64,000 nt of DNA from Allodiplogaster sudhausi (lineage: Eukaryota > Nematoda > Chromadorea > Rhabditida > Diplogasteridae). Made by a program: the position numbers and the translations under genes. The notes under the pieces are model-generated. The model worked only from the letters and a program-made list of their open reading frames with translations. It ran no database searches and was not told the DNA's origin. Positions 13,254-24,772 of the stretch are shown piece after piece (the stretch's first letter is position 1; each line of letters starts with the position of its first letter). The stretch lies in contig CALZFC010000019.1 in the NCBI GenBank assembly GCA_945643635.1, positions 3,420,501 to 3,484,500 of the forward strand, read 5' to 3'.

Positions 13254-14823
13254 CTGAGAGCGAGTGGAGCAGTCCTTCTTGCGGGCGCAGTTGCGAAGTT
13301 CGAGGGCTCGGTGAGGAGGTCCCGACTGAAAAAAAGCGAAATATTGTTTTTTTTTCTAAAGTCATTAAAATGATTGCCTCACCCTCCAGACGTGGACCTT
13401 CTTGTCGTCCGGATTGTAGATGGCGAGAAGAACCGGGATACCGCGAATGACCTTTGCTACCGCCGACAGCGTCAGCATTCCAGAGGAGTTCATGAGAAGG
13501 CGCGTCGCGATGCTCCTGTTTATGAGTCATTTAAATTGGTTACTTCTTTCCCATTTTTCTCTTGGACAAGTTTCCTCGTACATCAGTGGAAGGTCACAGA
13601 AGACGTTGGCAGTCGACTGCGAGAGGCTGAGGAAGAAAAGAGTCGCCAAGGCGGCCAGCATCACGGTCGAGTCGACCAAGAGCATTACTAAAAAGGTCGC
13701 AATGACAAGAAGAAGGAGGGAGCGTCAAGATTCAGAAGGAACGAAATGCTCACCGGCCACGAAGAGGATCATACCGTTGCTGTAGAGGGCCATGCCTGGA
13801 ATGAGAGCGAAGGAATTTGCATATGTTCTTGAGTAGTGCCTGAAAAGAGTAGAGTCACGGACCGATGAGAGCGACCATGTAGAGAGTGACGTGGAGCCAG
13901 TCCGCTATGAAGCTCTTCGCGAAGTGAACGGCCACGATCTGGGGAAAACAATAATTGATAATAGTTAAATTAATTTTAATTATATCTTTTAAGGTTTTTC
14001 AAAAATTAGTAGTTATTTTCCTTTCATTCCAATCGAAAGCTTCCTGGTTCATTTCATGTAGTCTTTGCAGTAAAACTTCACAGTTGCGAGAGTTGGTTAG
14101 AGAATGAGAAGAGTGAGAAAGAGAATAGGAAACGGCGAGAGTGGAGAGAGACAGAGAAAGGGAAGAGTGAGAAAGAGAATGGGATACAGCGAGAGTGGAG
14201 AGAGACAGAGAAAGGGAAGAGTGAGAAAAAGAATGGGATACGGCGAGAGTGGAGAGAGACAGAGAAACCTCTATGTTGGCCATCGTCCCATTCAACTCGC
14301 CCACGCACTCGCTGGTCGGCCAAAACTGCAAGGAATCAGTAAATCTCAGCAAACGCCCCTCCATTTTCCCACAATTATGTGGAACCCAGCTATGTAAATT
14401 TCATGATTTGTGGCGGAAATGGAAAAATTCGAAATGTAGCTATCGAAATAGATGAGAACGTATGCCGAACTAATAAGACCACCAATAAACCCTGTGGACG
14501 TGGTATTTCAGATTCCTGAAATACATCAAAGGTTCAATCAAATGGAAAGAAATTTTCGACGTTTCGGATAGCCGAGAAAGGGCTTCTGTCCATATCCATT
14601 ACAAACATATGCAGAAGCACCGTAGAATCTTTCATTGAACAAAGTTGTGTTGTGACATAAAATGTCGGCGCAGCGACAATTCTTCATCTTCATTTGGTCA
14701 ATGAATAGTTGATCTTCTTTTGCCAGATTCCACCTTGTATTCTGCTGACAGCGAAGAGAGAAGAGTGTAGAAGGCAACAGCAAAGATGCAGAAGAAGATC
14801 CCGATTTTGTAGAACGAACACAT
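13254..14823 (-). CDS. Predicted small multi-pass membrane protein (unrecognised family), minus strand, multi-exon
   Basis: Minus-strand exons with matching phases: 14734-14823 (start codon and hydrophobic leader, FYKIGIFFCIFAVAFY), 14269-14325 (TSECVGELNGT), 13863-13938 (SFIADWLHVTLYMVALI), 13754-13795, 13582-13687 (VMLAALATLFFLS), 13383-13515 (MLTLSAVAKVIRGIPVLLAIY) and possibly 13254-13325. Introns are GT/AG. Joined, they give about 190 residues with three or four hydrophobic segments, an N-terminal Cys/Phe-rich leader, and a charged NPDDKKVHVW sequence after the last hydrophobic stretch. I do not recognise the family. The pattern resembles small four-transmembrane proteins, but this is inference from hydrophobicity alone. 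A degraded copy lies 2 kb away. The 3' end and stop codon are unresolved, and there may be an additional exon between 14326 and 14733. Confidence 0.6.
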
Positions 14824-15091
14824 CTCAAAGAATCTGGTGATCAGGACAAAATAGAAAGGTTAAAGAATTGAAGAGCATGAAGTGGGAGAGTTGAGGAGGG
14901 AAAGGGAGAGCCATAAAAGAAACCGACCTTCTGCGAAGGATGAGTCTTGTGGAAAGTGACAGTGAATCCATTTGAGATCTATGGTTGAGAATGAAGTTTT
15001 CACATTGAACTTAATACAAGTACATTGCATTAGACTGGCAAAATTAGGAATATAGTTTTTCCATATTTCACAACACTTCTTTCTGCGTGCT

Positions 15092-15166
15092 CTTCATTGC
15101 TTCAATAATAGAAAGTTATTTGTGGGGAGAAGCCACTAACAACTTTCTATTAAAGAAACAATGAAG
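15092..15166. other. 75-base imperfect hairpin with a 7-base loop
   Basis: The left arm starting CTTCATTG pairs with the right arm ending CAATGAAG. Pairing continues through AATAGAAAGTT with TTTCTATT and closes with GTGG against CCAC around a loop of about seven bases. Each arm is about 34 bases with only a few mismatches. The dimensions are like a microRNA precursor, but the sequence matches no microRNA I recognise, and it could equally be the remains of a small MITE. It lies between the membrane-protein gene and its decayed copy. Confidence 0.45.
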
Positions 15167-15574
15167 ATACAAATCGACACAAATCTATTTTTGGCAGATT
15201 GGCAGATCGAATTGAAAATTATCTATCGCTCATTACCTGCTGGAGTCTTGGGATTTATCAATTTATGTTAATTGTATAGAGAGAAATTTTATAGAGAGAA
15301 AGGTGTGTCATTATGAAGATATGCGAGTGAAAGGGCGGAAAAAGGAGAAGGACGCGGATCTATTCGAAAGCTTGGACATTCTAGAATTCGAGTACCAGGG
15401 AATTATATTGAAATATTATTATAACAAAGAAAGGGATTAAATTTAATAAAAAAAGAATCTTCTTTATCGTCCCTCTGCAACCGATTTTCGAAAACGTGCG
15501 TCGCGCTGTTAACGTTTCATTTTAATCAGTTACTTTATTTATATTCAGTTTGATGCCTAGAAATGGATTATTTC

Positions 15575-15910
15575 TGTGTTATTTTTCTTTTTGGCCAAAT
15601 TCCTCGAACAGCAGTGGAAGGTCGTTTGAAAAGAATCGCCAAGGCGGTCAGAATCCAGTTGGTGTCAACCACGTTAAAAGTATGATTACAAGAAGAAGAA
15701 TGGAACGTCACGGTTCAGAAGGGCTGAAACACTACATTGAATACGCATATTATCAGCGAGTTTTTGTAGAGGACCCCGGCTGGAAAGAGAACGAAACATT
15801 CATCGAAATAATTTGTACATATCTCAAGGAAGCGTCACGGACCGATGAAGCTGACCATATAGAGAGATACGCGGAACCCGTCCGGGAGAAGACCAGTCGT
15901 GAAGTGATTC
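15575..15910 (-). pseudogene. Decayed tandem copy of the membrane-protein gene
   Basis: On the minus strand this segment aligns with exons of the gene at 13254-14823. The exon here reading FTTGLLPDGFRVSLYMVSFIG matches the AKSFIADWLHVTLYMVALIG exon. The next exon keeps its acceptor and reads GVLYKNSLIICVF. The third has lost about 40 bases that encode a transmembrane stretch in the intact copy, and its acceptor is changed to AAC. Flanking non-coding DNA at about 15305-15410 also matches 12785-12905, so the duplication included intergenic sequence. The copy is unlikely to encode a functional protein. A transcribed relic cannot be excluded. Confidence 0.7.
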
Positions 15911-15929
15911 ATTGTAAGCGAGGAAGATA

Positions 15930-18900
15930 GAGAAAGTGAAGAGTGACAAAGGGAAGGGAAATCGAGAGAGTGGAGGAAGACTTTTATGCTTCCTCCAAAA
16001 TGTTAGCTTTTGTTTTCAAATCAACTACGATTTCTGATTTCACGGTAGGATATGTGTTGATTTTTTATTTGTAGAATGGTATTTATTGTTGCACCACTGT
16101 CAGGACCCCTCGAACTGTTTTAATTGCGCTTCACATCAGTTGTCTCTTCACCTTTTTCTCCTCTTGTTTCCTTGGTAAGCGTTAGAGATCGCGTGATGAG
16201 GTGAAAACGACCTTTGGAGGGAGCACTCCTGAAAGGAATGCACCAGAAGGCCTCTGAGAGATAAGAAGTGAAAGGCTGGCCGTCGCAGGAATTGGCAGCC
16301 GGCCGCATTGTGGTCACTATCATCTTGCGCAGCTGCACGTACTCCTTGCGTCATCCCCTCCCTCATCCTTGGGGGCGCACCCGATAACGGACGGGTTTAG
16401 ACAGCCACGAGAGAACAAGTCTAAAGCACGAAGCACGCCGCGCGATGATTCTCGTCTTATCGCGGAAGACTCGCTTTCTGCAACAGCTCCTGAATCGAAG
16501 AGGCCATAGAAGATTGTGCTTTCATAGCAGCTTTTATCACATGCTGATATGAAAACAGTGCCAAGAGTTCATAAAGTTGAGCGCGCTGGACTAGCACAGC
16601 ATTGTTTGACCTTGGAAGTTATGATCCTAGATCAAACTAGCTAGTGAGATAAGGATGTGCTTTGCAGTAAGTATGCCATCTCTCACGCACGCCCAACTTA
16701 TCAGGTCCAATGGTGTTTCCCACCAGAAAAACGTCAGCCAGTCCAGAGGCCGCTCCAAACAAGATTCATTGTAGAAGAGACATCTTCCACAGCTCGTGGT
16801 CAAGATGTTTGCCGACGCATCACTGGACATAGAGAACGGAATCAACTTACACTTGACATTAGAAGTATGGTCACAAGCAAATGAAACCGTCCATATTGCC
16901 TCTTGTATTTTTCTAAATATCATAGTGTATTAAAGGAAGTATCCGACGAATAATTCTACAGTAACGCTAGAGAACCAGTTTGAATGCGCGCGCTCAAAAA
17001 GTTGCCTGTCGCTCGGTCGAGAGAGCATGTGAAAAAGGAGGGCGGCTCTGACCTACCGTAACCAATTCTCTACCCGCCAGTTTTCACGTTACTATTGCTC
17101 AGAGTATAATGAAAGAAAATCGCTCAAACTTTCTGTATGTATGTTTTACGCCAAGATGAACTTATCCATATAGAACAAAACATAGATTAATTATTCCCCG
17201 GATACCTCCTTTAAGAAGAGCATGATACTTAAAACCAAATATAATTAATTTTATTGCTCGCTTTAATGGAATTTCATTTACTTCATTTTTGGGAAATGAA
17301 ACAAGGCTAATCATAAGCAAACATTTAGAGCTGCTGTGGTTGGCTGTACAAAAGTGTGCGGATTATAAGAGGAAGAGTGGAAAGCGAAACCACTGATCAG
17401 AGTGGTGGCCAGTGAGTGAGAGCTGACCCCCTGACTCGATTAGCAGGACTCGCCCCCCTGAGTGGGTCACGTGTTCTCGTAAGATTCATCTCCGCTTGGA
17501 CATTTCTGTGCTATGCACTTGAAATGATCTCTCTCTCGCTCACTCTCTCTCTCTCTCCCTCTTCAGGAAAACTGCTGGAAAACTAGACATTTAAATCAAT
17601 GTTGATTGATTGTAAGCATGGAGGTTTGCCACTCGATTGCATCAAAAAAGATTCCAAAATGCTATGCTTACAAGATCTTGCATTCCTTTTCGTATTTGAA
17701 GATGAAACCAGTGAATTTATGATTTGTGCCATGTACTTCCCTAAACTGTTTGCTTGCTCACCTATCCAAAGAACTTGTCTCTTTCACATCTTCGTTTTTC
17801 CAACTTGGCAACATATAAACGGGAGTGATGACAGATTAATGTGTCCCCCTGTGCGAGCACCGAGCTGAACACTGATCAAGTAGGGCCATATCGATAAACA
17901 ACAATAGTGGAGAGAGCGAGCAATGAATGTAAGACGCATACAAGAACAGCTGATAGACACCAATCCAAAGAAATTGCTCATAGCACCATTGCTCTTTTAC
18001 TTTTCAACATTCTTTCTTTTATCTCTCTCAGCTCTCTCTACTCTCCCTTATCCCTCTCATTTCCTCTTCCTTGCTCTCAATCACGCTTTCTCTCGAACTT
18101 TTCCTCCGATATCTCTCGGAAAGTAGAACAGTTTAGCTTGTTCATTGTCGCTAATCTCCTTTGATTCTGTCACTGTGCTCTCTCGTTTTCCCATGCTATT
18201 TCGCTTCTTCTTTCTCCGTGTGCCAATCACTCTGCTCTCATTCCGCGACTTTCTCGTTCTCTGGTCCTTTCCCTGGCGGTTATCACTCTCTGCTCTCTCC
18301 GCAGTCTCTTGCCCTTGCTCACTCTCCCGCTCTCTCTACTTCCCGCACTCTCTAACTGTCTGACTCTCTTCTCTGTCCGTGTTCTCTCGCTCTCCCTCCA
18401 ACAGCAACTTTTAGCGATCGAACATCGCGTCGATCAGTGGTGACCAGGTACGACAACCGCCGTTGGGCCTATCGAAATCAAGCCGGAAAAAGGATGAAAA
18501 TCGAGAAGCGAGAGAGCATGGCAAAAGAAGAGAGCAGAGCGAGAGAAGCGAGAGAAGGGTCAGTGATTAAGAGAAGAGTGGTGTGCTGCTCTCGAAGTTC
18601 GTCACAGCCCCGCGGGCATAAGAGGCCGGATCCAACGTCGAAATGAGCACTCTTTCGGCTGTTCCACTCTCGTTTCCGATTTCATTTTACACATTTCGGA
18701 AGTTGTCATTCAAATTACTCTGTGTTGCAATTTTATTATCAGCATAGCTCTATCCGCGATTTCAAATATTGTGGAATAAATACTAATATTATAGAACTTT
18801 ATTGACACTTTTTAAAGAAAGGTCCCCGCATGCTGCAGAAAACGACACCACCTTGTATCCATGAAATTTAGAATTAATTATGAGTTGACTAGAATTATTT

Positions 18901-21525
18901 GAAAATTCGAAATCTATTTCGTAGATAAACCTCTTCAAATCCTGTGATGGTCACGCCACTTGTTGCACAATATCATGTGAGTCTTAGACGGAAAGTTGAA
19001 GAAGCGGGATGATGTCGCTGATATTCTTTGCCCCTTTTTATCTTTATTGTTAGGTATAAATATAGGAGCCAACACAGCTTTCCTAACAAAAATACGCTTT
19101 TCTGATTCGTAAGATTGCTCATGCATATATATTTTTTACATTTTCGTTCCTACCGTAATGTATGCAATGTTAAAATTTATTGCGCCATATGAGGAGGCGT
19201 TTCTAGAATTATGCGACCTCCTTATCAATTCGAGTACTGCCTCTACTTTTCTACCGCTGCCGCGTAATATTTCGAGGAAAGGTGCGTGCAACTTTTCGTT
19301 TCTCTGGAGCTGTAAAATGGAGCAAGGTCAGATGTTCAAAAGAAAGCGAAATAATCTATCGTTGATATAGTTTCTGTTTGCGATAAAAACACACAGATGA
19401 CTGACCAATGCACAGTCCTAGAAAAGATTGTTTAGTGGATAACATCCGACTGAACAAGCATTCCCTTTTATAATCATAAATGCCGAACTTACTAGAACTT
19501 CCAACCATTTTCAGAAAAGATTTATTGGCTAGAAAGTAACTTTTTCTTCGAGATAAATGGTCACACTTATCAGCATGCATTCCAAGATTTGTGTCCGTTC
19601 TCTGTGACTTCGCATAGAGAAAGAGTTCGGCTAAACGTGCCATTAACAACGCTAAATGCGGATTGTAAAAAAGAAAACATATTCAGCTGCTCAGAAGCAC
19701 GCTTTTGTTACAAAATTAATGGTATAAAAACTGTAACCTTTCTTTGCATCGCCAATCTCGAAAGGACTAACAATTAAATGTAAACAGAAAAGAGCAGAGA
19801 ATACCAATTCGTTGTTTTTCTTTCGCTGAATATTAACGCTTTACGATATCTCTCTCTCCTTCTCCAAGTACATTCTAGTTTCCAGTTATAAATATCCGTT
19901 TTGCTTCGCAATCAAATCGCACGCTGGACTTTTGAGAGGAAATTAAAAGAATCTTCGCTCTCTCGAGGATTATGCGGATTACTCGACGCTTCGTTGCTCT
20001 AGGGACCCCTTGATTAATCCACCTGGCACCGTCCCATATCAAACGTTTTAGAATTCATTTATCCGCTTTAATTTTTCTTAAAATCTACTCTCCAATTGGT
20101 TTCGGAGTCACAAAAGGCCCCCGCAAATCTTCTGTCACAAGATATTCTATTATTACTTGAATTAAACTTGAGAGTAGATCAAATTTCTTCTGCATGAAGG
20201 AATATTATCATCAATTCTTAAAAAAAAATATTTTTCTCTTCAAAAATTTTTCTCATGTAAAAACGCGTCTCACATTCCGTTTGGTGTGTCTCCCATCTTT
20301 CGAAGAGATGTCATGTGGTTCAGCGCCCACATATCGTTTGCCGTCGTCTCGCCTCTTTCCCTCTCTCACTCTTCTCTCTCTCTCTCTCTTCATTCCATTC
20401 TCTCTCCCTCTCTCTCTCCCTCACTCTCTCCCTCCTTCTGTTTATGATAAAATGCCTATCACCTTCTTCTTCTTCTTGAGCTACAGTACCCAGTCGGGCC
20501 GTCATTTTGTCAACGACAAGTGAGATTAGAAATGAGACGAGAGACTCCTTCTTTTCGCTGTTTCCAGGTGCACAACAGCGATGTCGCCTCGACTGGGAAA
20601 GGCAGTCAATCACTCCTCCTCGCCAATCAATGGTAAGGCCAGCCTCTTTTTTCCCCACCACCGTCAACAACCCATTCTAATCACACACGACAGTGTCATA
20701 ATGATACAGTATCACTCAGGACACCAACAGACTGCTAATTGCATAATTGATAACGGAATACATACATACTACATATATAGAGCAAACCAATAGCATGAAA
20801 ATTAAATTCTTTTCACTCTTGTTTGAGTATTCCAAAGAGCTCAAAATGTAATTCAAAACAATCTGCAAAGGAGACGTTATCGGTAGGTAAAAGATAAATA
20901 TGTATCAATGTTTAAATTACAAAAGAAATGTTACAAAAAAAAATGTCTGTGCAGTTGAATGCTATTTCTGTGTTTGAACGAATGGCCTTCGACTGCTGTA
21001 TCCTTCCCGAACTGCCATTCGAATCATGAAAACAATTTTAATTTTATACGTCGAAAAAGAGCATCTTCTAAGGACGACATTAAAAGCGTGTCTAGCAAAG
21101 CATTGTCATCACAAGCACAGCTCCGCTCTTGTCATTCTCCCTTTCACAGCGTCTCCATTCTTCTCCGTCTTACAACAATCCTTTTAGCCCTTTTAATCCT
21201 TTCGTAACAATGTAGCCTATTTTTAATCGGACCTTTGAACCGTTGTTTATCGCGTGAACTCTCAAAGACTTCTTTGGGAGAGAGAACGCTGTTCAGAAGC
21301 AGAAAATCAAGAGAGAGGAAGAGAGAGAGAAAGAAAAGCACTTTTACTGTCTCTTTGCACGCCTATTGTTTTGTTCGACTCTTTGTACTCTTCTCTGCAG
21401 AAAGTAGTGAACACATGACAGAAGTTACTAATACGGCGCTCCGCTTTATGTACTTTGCCCCCATCCGATACCATCCCCGCAGAGGTTCTTCTGGCTTCTT
21501 TTTCAGAGTGGGATGACGCTTGCAA

Positions 21526-21560
<35 letters not shown>

Positions 21561-22181
21561 GAGAGCGAGATAGGGATAAAAGAAAGAAATGAGGAGGGAG
21601 AGACCGGAGAGAGATGAGAGAGAGTGGAGAAACTGAAAGAGAATATAAGATCCCTTCCTCCTGGACAGCCCACCACATTCTTGTTTTAAGCACGTTTGCC
21701 ACGGATCAAGGGGATTTATTGGGCAAAGGTTCCGAAAAACAGCTTCAGCTAATCGGTCAAGACAAGACTCCATATGAACGTGAGGGCTTCCCGTAAAGAG
21801 AGAGAGAGAGAGAGAGAGAGTGAGAGAGAGAGAGTGAGAGAGAGAGTGAGAGAGAGAGAGAGTGTGAGAGAGAGAGTTAGAAAGAGTGAGAGAGAGTGAG
21901 AGAGAGATAGCGAGATGAAGACGTAGACAAAGCTTCTGAGAAGCGAGATAGTTGGGTGCAGACGACATGTCCGGAATCTCTGACAAATTCATGGAAATAA
22001 TTAGGTCGCGCCATCCACGTTTCTCACCTGATTCGTTCTGAGTTTGTCCGTACTTTTCGAATTAAACACTTTTCCACGAAAACTGCTCAGTATCTCTTCC
22101 AGGTTTCTCTCCCTTTTTATTATTTTGATCAAACATTTCGTGTCCTCACCTTATCCTTCGCTTTTCGATCTCAAACTCTCT

Positions 22182-22228
<47 letters not shown>

Positions 22229-24375
22229 ACTCCTTCTCTCACTCTCTCTATTTCCGCCTCACTGTTTCCCACACATTTTTCATTCCCACTCTGCCTTCAT
22301 CTTTATAAACATATAATTACAAGTACGCACTGTCCTCATCCCAAGCCACAATTCCTATTAGTTCGTACGGAGATCAAGCTTTCACTGAAAAAGAAGATGA
22401 ATGCATTAAGGTCATTTACGTATAAATAGGGTGAGAAGAGTGATATAAAATCCGGGGAAAATGCGCTATTTCTCATCTACACTTACATCTCTGTCTACGC
22501 TTTGATCTCTCTACAGGTTGACTACATCGTTTCCGCCTGTTTAATAGTCAATTACGTGCGCGAGAAATCTTTAATCGAGTAGTATAAGCGCTCTCCTTCT
22601 CTCGCTCGCTACTATCATTCAGGGCTTCCATCTCTCTTTCTCTCTCTGACTCTCTCTGACTCTCTCACTCTCTCTTAGTCATGTCCCGGAGAAGGTCATT
22701 CAAATGCCCCTGCTCACTCTGTGGTGCAGCACACTGGGTCAGCATCATCATAATGCTTGCTGTTTTGATTTCTCATCGCACTCTCCCGCTCTCTCAATCT
22801 CCCTCTCTCTCGATCTCTCTCTCGATCTCTCTCTCCTTCTCTCTCTCAGTCTCTTTCTCTCTCCACCTCATTCTCTGTTCCTCTCTCTCTCTCCGACTTG
22901 CCATGTTGCGCCGATCCGCCGATCATTTGATCTTTTTATATGCATCTCTGCCCCCACTCACTTTCTCGCTCTCCATCTGCCCCTCCTTCTCTTTGCTCTT
23001 TCTTTTTCGTTATCATTTGTATCTTTGCTTCATTCTTCCTTTCGCCAAGTCAGTCATATTTGTCTTCTCTTTCAAAAGCATAGTTTTTATTTTATTTCCA
23101 TAATTCATTCATATAGTCACTTTAATCCTTTCTTATTCTCTGTCTCATAAGTAGTTACTGTCAAAGGTTCTCCCTATCCAACCATCCACTGTCTTGCTCG
23201 TTCTCCCTCTCTCTCTTTCTCTCTTCATAGTCCTATCTCTCTTATCTCTCTTCTCTCTCGCGCCCCTCTCTATCTTTCTCCCCTCTCTCCCCTCTGCTTG
23301 CGTCCTCCATCTCGTCTTTCCCCTCCCACCGCCCATCACTCCGCCCTCCCTCCATATCATTCGTCAGGCCAATCCACTCCCCATATAAGCGAGCCTCTCG
23401 TTCAACGGTCCACACGAGGCTCACCCTCATGGGTCTCCCCATCGCCCGCTCTCTCTTTCCTACATGGGACAAGCTAAGGCAAACCAGTGGAATTATGCCA
23501 CGTTTTTGAAGATATGACTTGTGCAGATATGTGTTCCTCTCTCTCCCCTTTCTCGTGCCATTGGACTGAATGAAACTTTTCTTTCTCGTTCCTGCTTACC
23601 CAATTTGTGCGTTCTTCATCTCGGTTCCCGCGCTTTTCTGTAGTTTCCATCCCATTTACATGTCATATCACGCTCCATCTCCTTATCTTTCCTATCTCTA
23701 CTTCTTCCTCTAAACTCTTCTCATTCTCTCCTAATTTTTTCTCTCTCCGGTAGCATTCCACGATATTCCTTGGGCTTCTCTTTTCCCTCTCTTTCTCTCG
23801 TTTGCTTTCTCTTTCGTTCTCTCTCTCTCTCTCTCTCTCTCTTGTGCTACTTTGATAAGACAATGCGTGCCAAGCTCACTGTCAGATGTTGAATTGTAAA
23901 AGAAAATTAACGAAATGGAAGAGGGCTAGAAGCTAGAATAGAAGAGAATAGAATAGAATTCTGCCATTAAACAGCTAGATATTCACCGATGCTTTCCTAT
24001 AATTATTAAGCATGTTTCCATGTAAAAATACACTAAGAAAGTTCACAGTTGTTTATCCTTGACATGTGCCACTAGATCTCCTTGTTTAACTTCACCTCAG
24101 TTTTCAAATGTTTTTTCTTCTTGTTTTTGGTCAGCATATATCGGCTTGCTTTCGTTCCTTCTTGGCTTAAATAGCGTCTAAGACCGTCAACATATCACTT
24201 CTCCAATAAAAAGGCGGACCTACGGATTCCTGCTAATGAGGCCACTCTCTTTCTTGTTTTTGCTGTATGGTTTTCAGTAGTTTCAAGACTAATCGTGTTG
24301 CCATATGAAAAGGCGAATTTGTCACCATTTCTGTTGTCATCTTACTTTTTTATTCTGGAATAGTGTGCAGGGAGG

Positions 24376-24409
<34 letters not shown>

Positions 24410-24772
24410 TTGGAATGAAAATGGAGAAATCAGAGAGAGAGAGAATGAAGTATGGTTTTAATGTAATGCTCTGGCACTTTTCCACTTCACCTGTTCGTCA
24501 ATCATCAAATTCCATTGAAATAATTAAATCATAAACCTTTTTAACGATATGTTGACATATTGTCGAATTCTTGTCCGACACTGTAAAAGGAACTTTCAAT
24601 TCGTCGAACGCACCTGCCATTGAATCTTATGAAACAGAATTAATTTATTACATATATAGAATATTGAGAAAAGTTCTATGGAACATCGTGTGACACACTG
24701 TATTTGCTACATATAATGAGATCGAGATATTATCTCTGAAAGGGATCAGTTCATCCAAAGATTAATTTGAGG
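15930..24772. other. 8.8 kb region with no supported gene, rich in CT/GA tracts
   Basis: I find no exon chain with family similarity here. The stretch contains GA tracts at about 21523-21625 and 21798-21910 and 24370-24412, and CT tracts at about 17525-17565, 20355-20430, 22183-22250, 22800-22865 and 23808-23845. Minus-strand open frames at about 16120-16366 and 16627-16923 look slightly protein-like (the latter has several Cys and aromatic residues), but neither has supporting similarity or convincing splice context. They are left uncalled. Confidence 0.6.
21798..21910 (+). repeat. (GA)n microsatellite, long interrupted tract
   Basis: This is an almost continuous GAGA run with periodic GTGAGA interruptions. 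Together with the block at about 21523-21625 it is one of the longest purine-strand tracts in the window; most other tracts have the pyrimidine form on the plus strand. Confidence 0.9.

Noticed and set aside
16120..16923. Two minus-strand open frames with some protein-like composition
   Set aside because: No recognisable motif, no consistent splice context and no partner exons; kept as uncalled.
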